Shown here piece after piece: positions 13,614 to 25,931 of a stretch of DNA of 64,000 bases (positions within the stretch are counted from its first letter, which is position 1; each line of letters opens with the position of its first letter). Under the pieces are notes generated by a model that saw nothing but the letters and a program-made list of their open reading frames with translations, ran no database searches and was not told where the DNA came from. A program made the position numbers and the translations under genes. Source of the stretch: Oxytricha trifallax (Eukaryota; Ciliophora; Spirotrichea; Sporadotrichida; Oxytrichidae); the NCBI GenBank assembly GCA_000711775.1, contig ARYC01018370.1, positions 46,570 to 110,569 of the forward strand, in the 5' to 3' direction.

Positions 13614-13980
13614 ATATTATAGAAACTCATTTTAGTTATAATATTAAACAATTAAATTTATGGAGGTTAACTTTCTGGGAACTTAGTTAATATTGTAAGT
13701 GTTCGAAAGAGAATAAAATATCATCTGCACTCTCTATCGCTTTAATGAAGTGAGATAACTTGAGTTTTATCTTGGCATAATGTTAACTAAACAAATTTCC
13801 CAAAATTAAATTCAAATTATCTCACTTTATAAAAGCGATAGAGAGTGCAGCCAAAAATTTAAAGTGCAGATGATATTTGATTCTCTTTCGAACAAGTACA
13901 ATATTGACTAAGTTCCCAAAAAGTTAACTTTCATGAATTTAATTGTTAAATTTTTTAATTCAAATGTATTTCTGTAATAT
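13614..13980. mobile_element. MITE-like inverted-repeat element
   Basis: The outer ends ATATTATAGAAAC and TTTCTGTAATAT are inverted. Inside them, long arms (about 13640-13767 and 13818-13948) pair with several mismatches and carry GCGATAGAGAGTGCAG and its complement. There is no coding capacity. The end sequence resembles that of the element at 29726-30142. The target duplication is not clear. Confidence 0.65.
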
Positions 13981-15511
13981 AATAACTTTCAAATAAACAT
14001 TTCTAACCTGAATTAGCAATAAAAATTGTTCCCATTTCTTAGAGATTACAAAGAGCAATACTGCCACTTCAATTTGGAATTAGCTCCTTGACCTGTACCC
14101 TTAATGAGTTAGTTTTCTCTTGTCATTATTTCGATTTCGTTATAAGAATTTCTTTATATTATAAGAATTCCATTTTATTCAAGATACTTTTTTCAAATTC
14201 ATTTAAAGAATCTGACAAGTTTAATGAAATTTTCCATTATCAGTGGCAGCAAACGTGACAATTTTCAAGCAACCCTAATGGATCTAATTAATAATACAAT
14301 CAGTCTTTTTCAAATGAACTAATTTATTCATTTTAAATCATTGCCAATTAATTATAATAAATATATCTTTTGAGACTGGCTCCTAAGCGCTCTAATTGAG
14401 TAGAATCTGCCTAATTTTTATAAAATTCATGATAATTCAAATAGATTTACCTTAATTTTTTTTTAAATTTAAAAGTTTTATTCAATTTTTAGGCTTTGAA
14501 TTGTAGTCTGAAATTTCTGAATCCCTAAAAAAAGTTCGTATCGAAACTATTATTTGGGCTTGTTTCTTGCACAAAATTGGAAGATCCAGTTTCCAAGCAT
14601 CAATAATTTTATTTATTACTTAATTACGCTTTTCTATGCAAGATGAATATACTAAAATTACTCAATCTTGCTAAAAAGTTTATTATTATTATAGATTATT
14701 AGACCTTAAAAGATGAAATTATAGAAATACAATTCTTGGACATCACCTTGATGCCTAATCTTTCGTAAAGGATTAAGGATAATGTATAGTTCTTAAATCC
14801 TTTTTGCACTAAAAAGATTTAAATGATGATCAATATACACTGGCCTTTCAAAACTTTAACACTCTTTATCAATTCAACTGTAAAGAAAGAGATAAGTTAA
14901 GACCTGAATTTGAAAGCATTGCAGAGCAACGATAGTTGAATGTTAAGATACGACTTGAGTCTATTTAGGAATTTACTAACTTCTAGAATCAGATTGTAAA
15001 TTTCATTGAACCTCATTTAATGCTATCTAAATTTGTAAATTTTAAGGACAAGAATTCAATTAGAATTGTATAAAGTACCTCCTTTGATCTTGTCTTGATA
15101 TTATAATGTTAATTGGAGATCTCAATCTTCCCAGTTCCTTCATTACCTTCTTATATTAGGCATCTTCCATAAAAATGAGTAAGACTTGTTGTTGAGAATC
15201 TTATTGTAATCCTTCTTTTAGCTATTACACAAATAATTTATTAAAATTAGATTAATGATCTTTCAAGAATAACTGAAACTTTGTATAAAGATGGCAAGTA
15301 TTTGAATAATCTAAGTAATACGCAGGTCGTTGAGATAGATATGAAGTACCTAAAAATCGAGTTACTCAATTTGGAACAAAAATAATGGATGTTATTAAGC
15401 GTCTCGTGATTGTCTAGCTACATTAGCTTTTCTCAATTTTTATGCTAATATTATGATTAATTTAATCATTCATTAATTACTCTTACAAATTACTATTTAC
15501 ATATTATAATA

Positions 15512-15975
15512 ATATTAATATAGTATATTCAAAATGGGGAAATTGTAATTTTTAAATATAAATTTAAATTTAACTAATTAAAACAGCCACTAATTTGCCT
15601 GAGGTTTCAATAGAATTTGATTTAGTAAGTATACAAAAATGTCTGTAAGAAATGGCCGTTACTATGCATCAACTTCAATAAAAAGTTGGAAAGTTCGAAT
15701 CCTGCTTTGGAATTTCTTTTATTTTTGTTTTAAAATAAGTTCAAAATAATATTGGAACTCAAAAATAAAAGAAATTCCAAAGCAGGATTCGAACTTTCCA
15801 ACTTTTTATTGAAGTTGGTGCATAGTAACGGCCATTTCTTACAGACATTTTTGTATACTTACTAAATCAAATTCTATTGAAACCTCAGGCAAATTAGTGG
15901 CTGTTTTAATTAGTTAAATTTAAATTTATATTTAAAAATTACAATTTCCCCATTTTGAATATACTATATTAATAT
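15512..15975. repeat. Nearly perfect palindrome, 216-bp arms
   Basis: Arms 15512-15727 and 15760-15975 are equal in length and almost identical as reverse complements (one difference seen, GCATCA versus GCACCA), with a 32-bp spacer. Each arm carries a segment resembling a pol III B box (AGTTCGAATCCT). Near-identity of the arms implies recent formation or ongoing correction. No ORF is present. Confidence 0.95.
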
Positions 15976-16539
15976 GTATACTATTTATCTCTAAAAATAT
16001 CTATAACATTATTAAAATTTAAGTTAACAATCAATAATGATTATACAAACAATTGACACTATTGGTAAATATGAGGTCATTAGTATAGGTATATATATAT
16101 ATGGTAAAAAATATTTTATATTGTCCAAATAGCATCTAAAAGTAAATAAAATAAAATTAAATGACTTGAATATTATGTTAGTAGAGTCATCAAGTCACTT
16201 CTGGAAAAGAGTGATTCATCAATAAATTAATTAATTTTCTAAATATTATAATCTTACTAAAAATAAACAGACTTTTATATAAAATTAAAAACATAAATTT
16301 CATTAAAATTAAATAAATTTAAAGTTAGTCTAATTAAATTATCAATTGTGCAATAACATATTGGAAATTAAGATTTATCATTTACCTAATTAGATTCAAT
16401 TCCTTGTCTCATTTTATTCTTACACGTATTAATGTGTGTACCCTAGAACCAACTTACTTGCTTTCATTCATGCACTTAGACCAATAAAATTCTTTGATTG
16501 AGCAACTTTATTGACCAAATTTTCCCCATTTATAAATTA

Positions 16540-16680
16540 TTAATCATTTACAGCATGCTTAAACCACCCTAGTTGGTGCTCTTTTGTCAGAGAGAGAGCA
16601 GCCATCTGTAACGAATTATGCAGGCTATTTTCTCGCACATCAATCTGAAAATTTGGAGTGTAAAGAATGATAAATCTCAG
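16540..16680 (-). CDS. Coding islet (minus), fragment
   Basis: Reading the minus strand from about 16674, about 44 codons are open with balanced codon use (it includes MAALSLTKEHQLGWFKHA). This differs sharply from the AT-rich sequence on both sides. No start or stop fits a whole gene, so it is a fragment. In a stichotrich germline such islets are most simply macronuclear-destined segments. Confidence 0.35.
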   Translation of the reverse strand: MRFIILYTPNFQIDVRENSLHNSLQMAALSLTKEHQLGWFKHAVND

Positions 16681-17377
16681 TAAAGCATCTTTATACAACA
16701 ACCCAACCATTTATTAGCTTTCTATGAAATGAAAATAGATAATATTGATAATTTATAAATAAAATAACATGTTAATAAATTGTAGCAAGTACCTTGTCTC
16801 TTCACATTCAAATTACAGAGTAGACTTGATTCACTCATGATAAGTTACTAATCTTGAATGAAATTTCTAGTTCCTGGTTGAGAACGAATTCAATCCCAAG
16901 GTTAGTCTTAAATTCTTTTATTTAATCGTACTTTTTAACAGTCTAAATGATTTCCTTTTTGCGAAAAATATAAATTCATTAAAAATAAAACTGAAAAATA
17001 ATCTAGTAATTATAATGAAAGTATTAATAATTATTATTACGAATTCTTTTTACATTGTTTGATGAGTTATTTATAATTAATTGAAGTAGAAACCATGACA
17101 GTAATTGCAGTTTTTTAAGTAACTTTTGCAAAATCAGCATTACATGGGTTGTTAGTTGGTTGATATAAGCATTTAATACGTTTTTATCATTGAGATTATT
17201 ATATAAAAATTAAAATAATTATGATTTATTATACTAAAACTTTAATTAATTAATTATTTTAATCACATTAATACGAAAACTTATTATGTAAATCAAAAAT
17301 GCAAATCTCTCTGATTATTTCAATTATTCCTATTCATCATCCTCTTCTTCTTCTTTTCTTCATCTTCATCGTCATAT

Positions 17378-17693
17378 TCAACTTCTATGTCTGCTCTCTT
17401 TGTCACTCTGCGAAGCACCAGTCCAGCTGCACCTGTGGTCTTACCAGGTAGGACCACTATAAAAAAATTAAAGATATGTTTTTTGTAACTTACATTTTTA
17501 TTGAGTGCTCTGTCTCCACCTGCGTTTGATCTTTAAGTATTAGTATTAATATATTGAGTTTTTGATTAAATTTATCAATTTCTTATTATAAACTATAAAT
17601 ACTTAAAACCCTTGATTCATTGAGAATCAAGTTATCAGTGTATCTTCTACGACCACTTTTGTCGAGTGAAGCTAATTTATGAAGGCACTTATT
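17378..17693 (-). CDS. Coding islet with a probable 37-nt intron
   Basis: On the minus strand an open frame (it includes KLASLDKSGRRRYTDN) runs from about 17693 to a GTAAGT donor at 17493. A TATAG acceptor ends at 17457, giving a 37-nt intron. After splicing the frame continues with IGPTWQDHRCSWTGAS to TGA 17380-17378. A second frame downstream of the intron is also open and gives an acidic then Lys-rich tail. The intron fits ciliate sizes. No family is recognised. Confidence 0.4.
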
Positions 17694-18690
17694 AGTTCTC
17701 TTCTCCTACTTGAATTACATATTCACATTCATTAGTAATATAATTTTAAAGATATTTTAAATAAAAATAATAGTATTTTATTATTTTTAGAGAATAAATT
17801 TCCATTAGATCTCAAAACTAGCCCTACTACACTAAACCCAACTTTAGTCTAGTTAAGGTTTATTGTAATACAAATTTTCTATTTTTTTAAATAAAATTAT
17901 TAGATACAAATAATAAATATATTTTTTATTATCTTGTTATTACTTTAGTTGTTTCGAAGTAGATTCCATAATGATTGAGATAATAAAAATTAATAATTTG
18001 ATTTCTATGTCATTATATATATAAAAAATAATATTCTTTAAAATAAATTTCATAGAATTAAAGATTTTACATTAAATATGCAATGAGTATATGTGTAAAT
18101 TATCAATTTTCAAAAAGTTCTTTAAATTCTTCAAACTTTTATCGAGTGAAATTTCATATAGATAAGCAAAGGAACATCTAAATTAAAACAATTGAGTAAA
18201 TGGCAGTTGAACTTAGACGTAATTTTCACGATTTTCCAGTTAATATACGTCTATAAACAGAATTAAATTAAATCACAATTTTTTTAAGAATCAGTAAGAA
18301 TATATCTATCCTTTTTTCTACTTTTTTATTGGGTGGAAATTACTAGGATGATATGGAATTTTAGAAGATATCCAGAAACTTTAAAATTTATCACCAACTA
18401 AAGTAGATACTTAACGCTGTTTTAATTGATATTTTTTATAAATTTCTATAAAATAGAAAAAAATATAAATTATTATTCATGTATCTAAGATTATTTTTTT
18501 ATTTTTAAGCATTAATGTTTTTAACTATATTCTTATAAATTTGCTCTTCGTTATATTAATACACAATCGTATATATACTGACTGTATAAATTATTATAAA
18601 AAGTAATTAATTAATTATTATATAAGCTATCAAACTTAAAAGTCCCTCAGCAGAATCTACTTTTACCACTTGATTTCAAAATGCATTGAA

Positions 18691-18858
18691 TCAAAGAGTT
18701 ACGTTATTATTCCTTGCAAATACATCAAAATTAAGTATATTAGAGACCATTTGCAGAACAAAATTATATATTGAGACAGATTTTAAGTGTTCTTTCTTAT
18801 TTCCCGATAAATAACACTCTGAGCATTGTAACTCCTCAACATTTCCTTTCGTTGTCAT
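18691..18858 (-). CDS. Small ORF (55 aa) with a CxxC pair
   Basis: ATG 18858 to TGA 18691 on the minus strand. The N-terminal half contains QCSECYLSGNKKEH, a Cys-x2-Cys pair followed by His, which could be part of a zinc site, but no complete finger is visible. It is probably a fragment. Confidence 0.25.
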   Translation of the reverse strand: MTTKGNVEELQCSECYLSGNKKEHLKSVSIYNFVLQMVSNILNFDVFARNNNVTL

Positions 18859-19649
18859 AATAAATTTTTTAATTGCTGTGAGAAATATATTTCCCTAAAG
18901 CGTTATGAAGTATCCCATTATAAATAAATTAAATCCATAATCTATTCTTTTTATCTACTTTTGAAAATCCATGGATTTAAATAAATTTACTTGCAACTTA
19001 TCTTTTTAAGTTGACTTTATATAAAATCAAAACCCCTCTAATCTGAAGCTTTTCTATGGTAATTTAAAGAATTTCTTGGACAGAGTGTGTTTGATAAGAT
19101 AAATTCTAATAAGCTTCCATGGATGGTCAATCATAATAACACCGTATATTTTTCCATTTGCTATTATTACATTTTCCCTATTTTCTCCCATTTTCGTATA
19201 ATCACGCAATAACTCTTATATACAAAGGAGTCTCTTTAGATTATGGAAGTTGTATGTTATATTCTCTTTTATATTTGAAAGAGCTGGAAGTTCTTTTTTT
19301 TACTCTCAATTTAATTATTGCAGCTGAATCAAATACGAAATCATTGAATATATGCTTGATTTTTTAACATTCTATTTATGGTTGTTGGGTCTCTTTAAGC
19401 ATTTATCAAGGTGTCTATCGCAATTGTAGAAACAGTGAAAAAGTTAGGTTATAATACTAGCATGTCTTATAGACAGATAATTACTGATATTTTGGATTTT
19501 ATAGTCAATTTTATGGAGTCTACTTATAAGGGAGTTCAAAGCTTTATAAAAATTGAATATTTTAGTGAAGTAAGGGCAGTTATGGTCTTGAACTAAGTCT
19601 AAGAATTGTGTCTTTCCCATTATTTTATTATTTTAAATGCCTTTTGTTG

Positions 19650-20345
19650 TCATTTAAACAGCGTGTTTAACTTTATACAATTTCGAACGCTTTACATTAT
19701 TAACATTAAAATGAAGCATTTTTTTGCAATCTTAATTTTTGAGCAAATTTTTCCGAAAAATTCTTAACCAATCATATATTGTACAAAAACATATATATTT
19801 GATTATTTTAAAAAAAAAGCCTTTAATTTAGAATTTTTTTATATTATAATGTGAAAATTGGGAGAAGGTAAATTATTATAAATATAAAATATTATGATGA
19901 AAGCATTTATACTTTACTCATCTGTGTATTTCGAAACAATAGCAACTACTCTTTTTGAGATTTTAATATAATAAAAAACTTATACGTTTTTAATAAGTGC
20001 AATCTAATTTGTAAATATAATATAAGTTTAATGCATAATAATCACATTTAACACTGTTTGCAAAAAATTCATTTAGTTCGTTCGTTCATGTGATGTCTGA
20101 AGTTCCCGTTGTTTTCCTTTTAAATAGTAGGTGTTATATGGGTTGTAGACATCCTCCTTGTGAGCTCCGTGATTAGGGTTTCTGCCAGTGTCGTATTTAG
20201 CGCTGAGTTTAAAGATAAATCTGTACCATGTTTAGTTCTTGGCATTCTTTCTTCTCTGCTAATCTCTGAGTCTTTTAATATTGGGACACCATCTTGTTTT
20301 TGCCATCGAATGCTTAATGAATAACCTTAGATGGAGTAGTTTCAT
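19650..20345 (-). CDS. Unrecognised ORF, 231 aa (minus)
   Basis: With TAA/TAG as Gln the frame is open from ATG 20345 to TGA 19650, 232 codons including the stop. The first 110 codons have balanced use and look like genuine protein: a basic helical start, then KYDTGRNPNHGAHKEDVYNP. The second half is AT-rich and may be 3' sequence or an eliminated segment that happens to stay open. No domain is recognised. A coding islet on the opposite strand begins just to the right (20460). Confidence 0.45.
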
Positions 20346-20459
20346 TTTTATATTTAATACATACATCACATTACTTAATCAGGCCAGCTTGTCTTGACAT
20401 TGTCTTCTTAATTATTCAAGAATTCAGTATTCCAAACGAAGAAAGTGGCAAAAGTTCGA

Positions 20460-20648
20460 ATGGGGGATATCTGTGGCATAACTCGATCCTGCATTAAAAT
20501 TTCTAGTGAGATGGAATGTCCGACTCAGACAAGTGTCCTAGGAGCCAAGATAAGTGAGCATCAATATTTCCAATTTAAACAACATGCCAATTAATCATCA
20601 TCTAGCAATGGATGTATACCCTATTCATCCTAGATAAAAAAATTATGA
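20460..20648 (+). CDS. Coding islet with cysteines, about 62 aa
   Basis: ATG 20460 to TGA 20646. The frame is also open upstream to about 20380. The protein begins MGDICGITRSCIKISSEMEC and has four Cys in 55 residues. Composition is far from the AT-rich flanks. It is head-to-head with the minus-strand ORF 19650-20345. No family is recognised. Confidence 0.4.
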
Positions 20649-21021
20649 TAAATAAAAAGAAAAATATAAAATTATAACAATTTGATCAGTATAACTTAGT
20701 ATATTTTATAAACGAAAATGAAACTGGATTGTATATACAACTTTATCATCTCTTAATTCACCTACCTATAGATAAATGATATCTTGTCAAAACCACTTTT
20801 ACTTAGACCTTGAGTTCCACGCCTTAAGATCCATCTTGGCCACTACTCTTACAAGATTGAACCTCTAAGAAATAAATATTTTTGACAAGTTTGCTTGTAA
20901 CTTATATTTTGTGATTGTAAATGCTTCATCTTCCTCGGCATTAAAAGTATTCATATTAATATTAATCAAATTTATATAATCTCCTATTTTTCTTTTTATT
21001 TATCATATATATATAACCAAG

Positions 21022-21760
21022 GTGCTGATGTCTTTTACTACTCTAGACTTAGCGATTTCCTTTGTAATAGAGTTGGGCTACAAGCCGGATTCTCCTACTA
21101 TCTATGAGATTTTCAAAAAAGATGGAGTGAACTTACCAATAAGAAGGCAGAGGAATTTTGTCGCATTTATCTGTGCCCACTACACTGATTGGCTTCTAAA
21201 CCAATAGAGTCACCATCCACTTTGGTGATTCAGAGCACTTATATGGCATCTTCGCACAAAAAAGAGCAGGTTCACTGCCAATAGCGTCAAAGTTGATTAA
21301 TGTTTAGAAGCTGCTAATGCAACCCCTCTCTCTATCACTTTTGATCTTGCATTCGTTACGCTAATTTAAACAGTCTCAGCTTTACTGGAGTTGCCTCATC
21401 AAGCTTTTCTATTGAAAATGAACAAAGTTCTGCTTTGATTCAACTTATATAAGCCTCCAACTCTTTAAAGAGCCCCAAGTGCTGTAGGTATTGCCAGAGA
21501 TGGTAGAGAGATTTATGAATCATACACAGATGATAAGCTATTATGGGAACCTTGCAAAATTGACATTGCAATGACATGCAAATCGTAATATCTAAGCATG
21601 TGTGCAACCTATTTCTTCCCATTTATTGTAACCAGCTGGTTGGCCCTTCTGCCATTCCATAAATGGTGGACGCTGCTCTTGACTTTCTTTTGTATTCTCA
21701 TGCCTTCCTCTTCACTAAATCTTTGTATGATTAATCTATGCAGTCGCAATTTAGAGATAC
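21022..21760 (+). pseudogene. Coding islet, YHYH-domain-like fragment
   Basis: The block is GC-richer than its surroundings and open in shifting frames. The first 61 codons (21022-21207) are unrecognised. Around 21490-21660 the frame reads VGIARDGREIYESYTDD, then LWEPC and later YFFPF, which resembles the YHYH domain (GxARDGxxIxGPY...LW..CD...FPY). The sequence expected between these motifs is out of frame, so it is either a decayed gene or segments joined by DNA removal. I am moderately unsure of the family. Confidence 0.35.
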
Positions 21761-22759
21761 TATAGTTATAGCGCATCTACTTCAGTATTAAAGCACATTA
21801 ATATTATCAAAGATATGAAAATTATCTATGGTGTGACTTACGCACTTTTAAATATAGTACTAAACTAACTTTAATACTCTAAATAAAATCAAAACTGTTT
21901 CAAATTCTATCTAATTCTTCTCAATATTCTATCTCATCTATATTTTATTATGAATAATCTCATTATTTACTGAAACTTTTTTTATATATAATAATATACA
22001 TATGAATATCATAAAACATAAAATATAAGCTGATTATTTTGAAAACGGCTACAATTTAAATTTCTATACAATTAATCAAATATTAAAAATCAGATTTCAA
22101 AAAGCAATTAAAAATTTTGATATTTTTGTATTATATATTTTTTACTAATAAATGCATTTATTTTACAATTTATTATTGTCAATTATTGAAATATTTCCAT
22201 CGAAATTATCATGTTGTCATTCATACTTCTATTTGGTAAATAAGAAATATTTATAAAACAATTCAGAGATATTATTATATTTCAAAGTTATTATGATTTA
22301 TGTAAAACTTAGATAGTTCTCGTCGGTGGCAAAGATTCAACTATAGCTCTAAAATGATGTTCCTAAAGATAATTTGCATAAATTTGTGAAATATATAGCA
22401 GAACATTTATATCATTTAAACAATATTGATTATTATATGAATGTTCCTCATACCAAATATCCCCAAATTAATTAATTAATTAATAAATTATAGGTTTTAA
22501 TATTAGAACTTAAGCCATTTAAAATATACTTAGCTCTATTCAAGATTATTTATGATATTATTTTAATGTTAAGTAGTCAAGCAACTTATATTGATGAGTT
22601 TATTAATATAACTAATTTTTTATTGTATGTAATCTATTAATGCTCCTTTCTCCAATTCATAATTTATTTCCTATTTGAAGGAGTGCTGAGATGGCCTCAG
22701 TGACTTGCTTGAAGGATCCTACTTATTAATGTTCTAAACACATCTATAATATAAATAAT

Positions 22760-23005
22760 TCAATATGTCGCTTCAATTATCATTTCATCTTATTAGTGTT
22801 TTTAGCTCAATTTATAGGAAAGGATATAAAAGAGTGAAATCAAGAGTGATAAGGAAGTTTTAATATATAAATTCAAATATTAATTAAAAATCTTAACTTA
22901 ATAAATTTTAAAAAAATGTGTTTTTTAGCGAGGTGTGTCCCCGAGGATATCTGCTTCGTCCTTATTTTTTTCCATCATAATAATCTTCTTGATAGCAGCT
23001 GCCAT
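22760..23005 (-). CDS. Possible ORF, 81 aa (minus)
   Basis: ATG 23005 to TGA 22760. The N-terminus MAAAIKKIIMMEKNKDEADI has balanced codons; the remainder is AT-rich. Another short coding-looking stretch (about 22660-22730, ending in a TGA) lies 3' of it. No motif is seen. Confidence 0.3.
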
Positions 23006-24410
23006 TATATTGATCTTATTTTTTACTGAAATTTAAGATTATTAATCATTTTATTAACTTTGCTTGTTTTCCTTCGTAGATGTTTCCATTCTCATAAAAA
23101 ATTAAATATTCTTGAAAAATTCCATCTCTGTCTAAAGCTATTCCCTTAGCGAATTCCTCTTGATTTTTATGTTTTTCCTCTATACTATTAGTGAAAGTCT
23201 ATTAGGAATGCAAAGATATTGACATATTCGAGATGAACCCCATTTTCTTATATTTAAAGAAAATAGGAGATAATAGAAATTAAAAATTAATCACATGTTT
23301 TATTGGTAGTAAACACGAAAAAAATAAGACTAATTAGGGTTCGAATTCCTATATTTAAATGCTATTTATTACTGTTATTATTTTTAATGAATATTTGATA
23401 ATAGTATTTATTCTTTTCAAAAATTACAATCACCCCTATTTCATTTGAATTATATCAATGGGGTTTTAATTAAAAATATTTGATCTTCTCTGAAAATAAT
23501 ATCTGTAACTTCTAATGGAGGTTCTAGATTTCGGTTAAGATCAGGCCTATAAGGCATAAAATAAAAATCTTCAATAAAAATTTCTAAAATAAGATTCTAT
23601 ACAAAAATCAAAAGTTTTAAAGAGAAATTTTCGAAATAACAGGTTTAAAGAAAATAATTAATTTAAAAAAGTGGAAGGTATCGGAAATTTAAATAATTCT
23701 TAATTTAATCAAGTGTTTCTTTACAACTAAATAAATTCGATGTTTTTTATAACAATTATAAAATTAAATTATAGCTTCAATCATGGTCCCTTAATTTTAT
23801 TAAAATATAACACTAAGAAGTATTTAATAATAGGTTTATATTTTTAAAGTTTTTGGGAATACATGATATCTAATTTTTTATTTGCTAATAATCTGAATAA
23901 ATAATGAGATTATTTTTTAATATTTTAAACATTTCTTTGTTTTACTTGTAAATATACATTTTAATATATTGAGAAAAATATTGTTAAAAAATAATTTAAT
24001 TTTTTTACGAATAACTATAATATAATTCATATTTTTAAATAAATTAAAATATACTTAAATTTAATTTAGAAAATGAGAATATGTAAAATACCTGAACAAA
24101 CAAGGCTATGTAATTCAAATGAAAGAAAATTACTGATAATATATTTCTAATTTTATATAATACAGGTTTAAGACATTGCAAAAATTAAGAATATAAGTTT
24201 AAATATTCACAAAAAATGTGAAAGTAAAAAATTAATAAAAGTAATAAGATGATAAAATTAAGATGAAAAATAGGTATTAAAGAAGAAAAAACGGATATTT
24301 TTAATTTTTCGTTTCTATTGTTTTTAATTCATTTATTTTTGGAATTTTAAATTTACCGAAGTTTAGTATAAATTCACAAAATTATTTAAAAATAAAATCA
24401 AACCATCAAT
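23006..24410. other. AT-rich, no gene recognised
   Basis: Mostly AT-rich sequence. One B-box-like GGGTTCGAATTCC occurs at about 23336-23349, but no tRNA fold fits it. Confidence 0.4.
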
Positions 24411-24560
24411 TTTAGTCGTGACGTAGAGGTATCTGAGTGAATTGATGTGGCAATTCCGTGAAGTGGCAGTCATTAAGTAAAAAACTCCGAAAAACCAATC
24501 TCACTATTCCCTAGTATCAAGATGACGCCAGATTAACCTGGACAACAGAGCTCGTAAAAT
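24411..24560 (+). repeat. Dispersed repeat, copy 1
   Basis: These 150 bp match the reverse complement of 37885-38044 at roughly 70 percent by eye, with shared blocks such as AAATCAAACCATCAAT, AAAACTCCGAAAAA and ACAGAGCTCGT. This copy lies about 270 bp upstream of the element II transposase. Only this end of the longer GC-rich island at 37.5-38.0 kb is present. Confidence 0.75.
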
Positions 24561-24818
24561 TCATAATTTAGTTTGTATTTTCTTTTTATTTCATAATTAA
24601 AAATAATTTTTAAAATCATTCTTGCTATAATATAGAGAATATTTTAATAATCATACAACTTTATAGATAAATATCAAATGATTTTAAGAGTTTCAGTAAA
24701 ATTATAATCGTACTTTTAAAACAACTAGAGAAAAACTTAAAAAATTTTATTTTACAAATATTAAACATACATTGAGTAAAAATCAAGTAAATCGTGAATA
24801 TAAAATTAATTAGTATTT

Positions 24819-24831
24819 GTAACATAAATAA
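24819..24831 (+). promoter_or_regulatory. Leader motif GTAACATAAATAA before ATG
   Basis: GTAACATAAATAA sits directly before the transposase ATG. The same motif is at 27231-27243, three bases before the ATG of the zinc-finger gene. Shared leaders in one element suggest a common initiation or promoter signal; this is an inference from position only. Confidence 0.4.
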
Positions 24832-25874
24832 ATGAATTCAGCACACAAATTTAGAAACCCAGAATTCTTGAAGGAGGCCATACTTCTTTTGAGATTCAAT
24901 ACTACCAACCCAAAAAAGGAGTCAAATGTATTTTATTCCTACAAGCAAATTAGCCAAGTTTTGAGGGTCTCAGTCATCCAATTGTAAAGTAAATGTCTTT
25001 TAATGATTAAGGGCAGACCATAAGCTGCAAGAACGAGTAGATAATATAAGAATTTGCAGCTCCATCATATGTAATATCTAACTCATCCATCAACACTTAA
25101 GGCCGAGGCTTTTGAGAGTCTGCAGATGCAAACTATCTTGTTTCATCGAAAATTCCCAGAAGTCAAAATTTCGATTTCTCAACTTCGCTTATTATTCATC
25201 TCTCATTGCATCAAGTTCAAGGTAGCAGCTTCACGATATCGCATCCCTGAATGGACCTTGAGAAAAATTGATCAAGTTTAGCTGCTAAATTACCCATAAG
25301 TTATTGCTGCTTACGGATCAGGGAGACGAATAGTTTATATGGATGAGGCAATTTTCAAGCCTTACTCGATTTAACTACGCTGCTGGGCATGTAAGTACGA
25401 CAATTAGAAAATATCTAAAGAAGGTACTAAGATAAAAACTTAACCTGCAATAGTGATGATTGGGGTTCAAGTCGGCCTTGAAACTTACCAAATAAGGGAA
25501 GGCTCAATAAAAACAGATGATATAGTTGAGGCCCTTGAAGGGCTGAAGGCAATGGTTAAAGATTAGAAAATTGTCATATTTCTTGACAATCTTAGAGCGC
25601 ATCACTCAAGGAAAGTAAAGAGCTTTATTGACGAAACAGATGGACATTGATATTTAACTCACCTTACTGCTCAACTTATAATTGCATAGAGCAAATATTC
25701 GCAAGAGTAAAATAGAGGTATAAACAAGGGTTGGCCAAAGTTGATTTTAGACTCAGCGACAAATAACACATTTCGTTAATAGAAAGCTTAATACGTGAGA
25801 TTTAAGTGAAGCATTGTGAGAAGGTTGAGCTATTACATATTTGGAAGATGAAACAGAGCTTAAATGAATTGTGA
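24832..25874 (+). pseudogene. Element II DDE transposase, one frameshift
   Basis: This is an IS630/Tc1-type transposase of about 347 residues. The N-terminal third looks like helix-turn-helix DNA-binding sequence. The catalytic triad is visible: VYMDEAIF (first Asp), VIFLDNLRAHHS (second Asp) and NSPYCSTYNCIEQIF (Glu). Start ATG 24832 follows the leader motif. The frame breaks near 25645, between the second Asp and the Glu block, and resumes in another frame to TGA 25872, so this copy should be inactive unless frameshifted. The family cuts and pastes DNA in the nucleus. In stichotrichs the related TBE enzymes take part in germline DNA elimination (known for Oxytricha). Confidence 0.85.
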
Positions 25875-25931
25875 CATATAAACACATAAATTAATTTAAT
25901 TAAAATTTTATGTAAACGCAAATTTTTTAAT

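Noticed and set aside
15647..15718. Possible tRNA gene: 72 nt with a 7-bp acceptor match and a B-box-like TTCGAAT
   Set aside because: The T loop is six bases too far from the acceptor stem, the T stem does not pair, and no anticodon loop with U33 fits. Kept only as a B-box-like feature of the palindrome.
23330..23350. B-box GGGTTCGAATTCC suggesting a tRNA
   Set aside because: The T arm pairs, but no acceptor, D or anticodon stem can be formed with the flanks.
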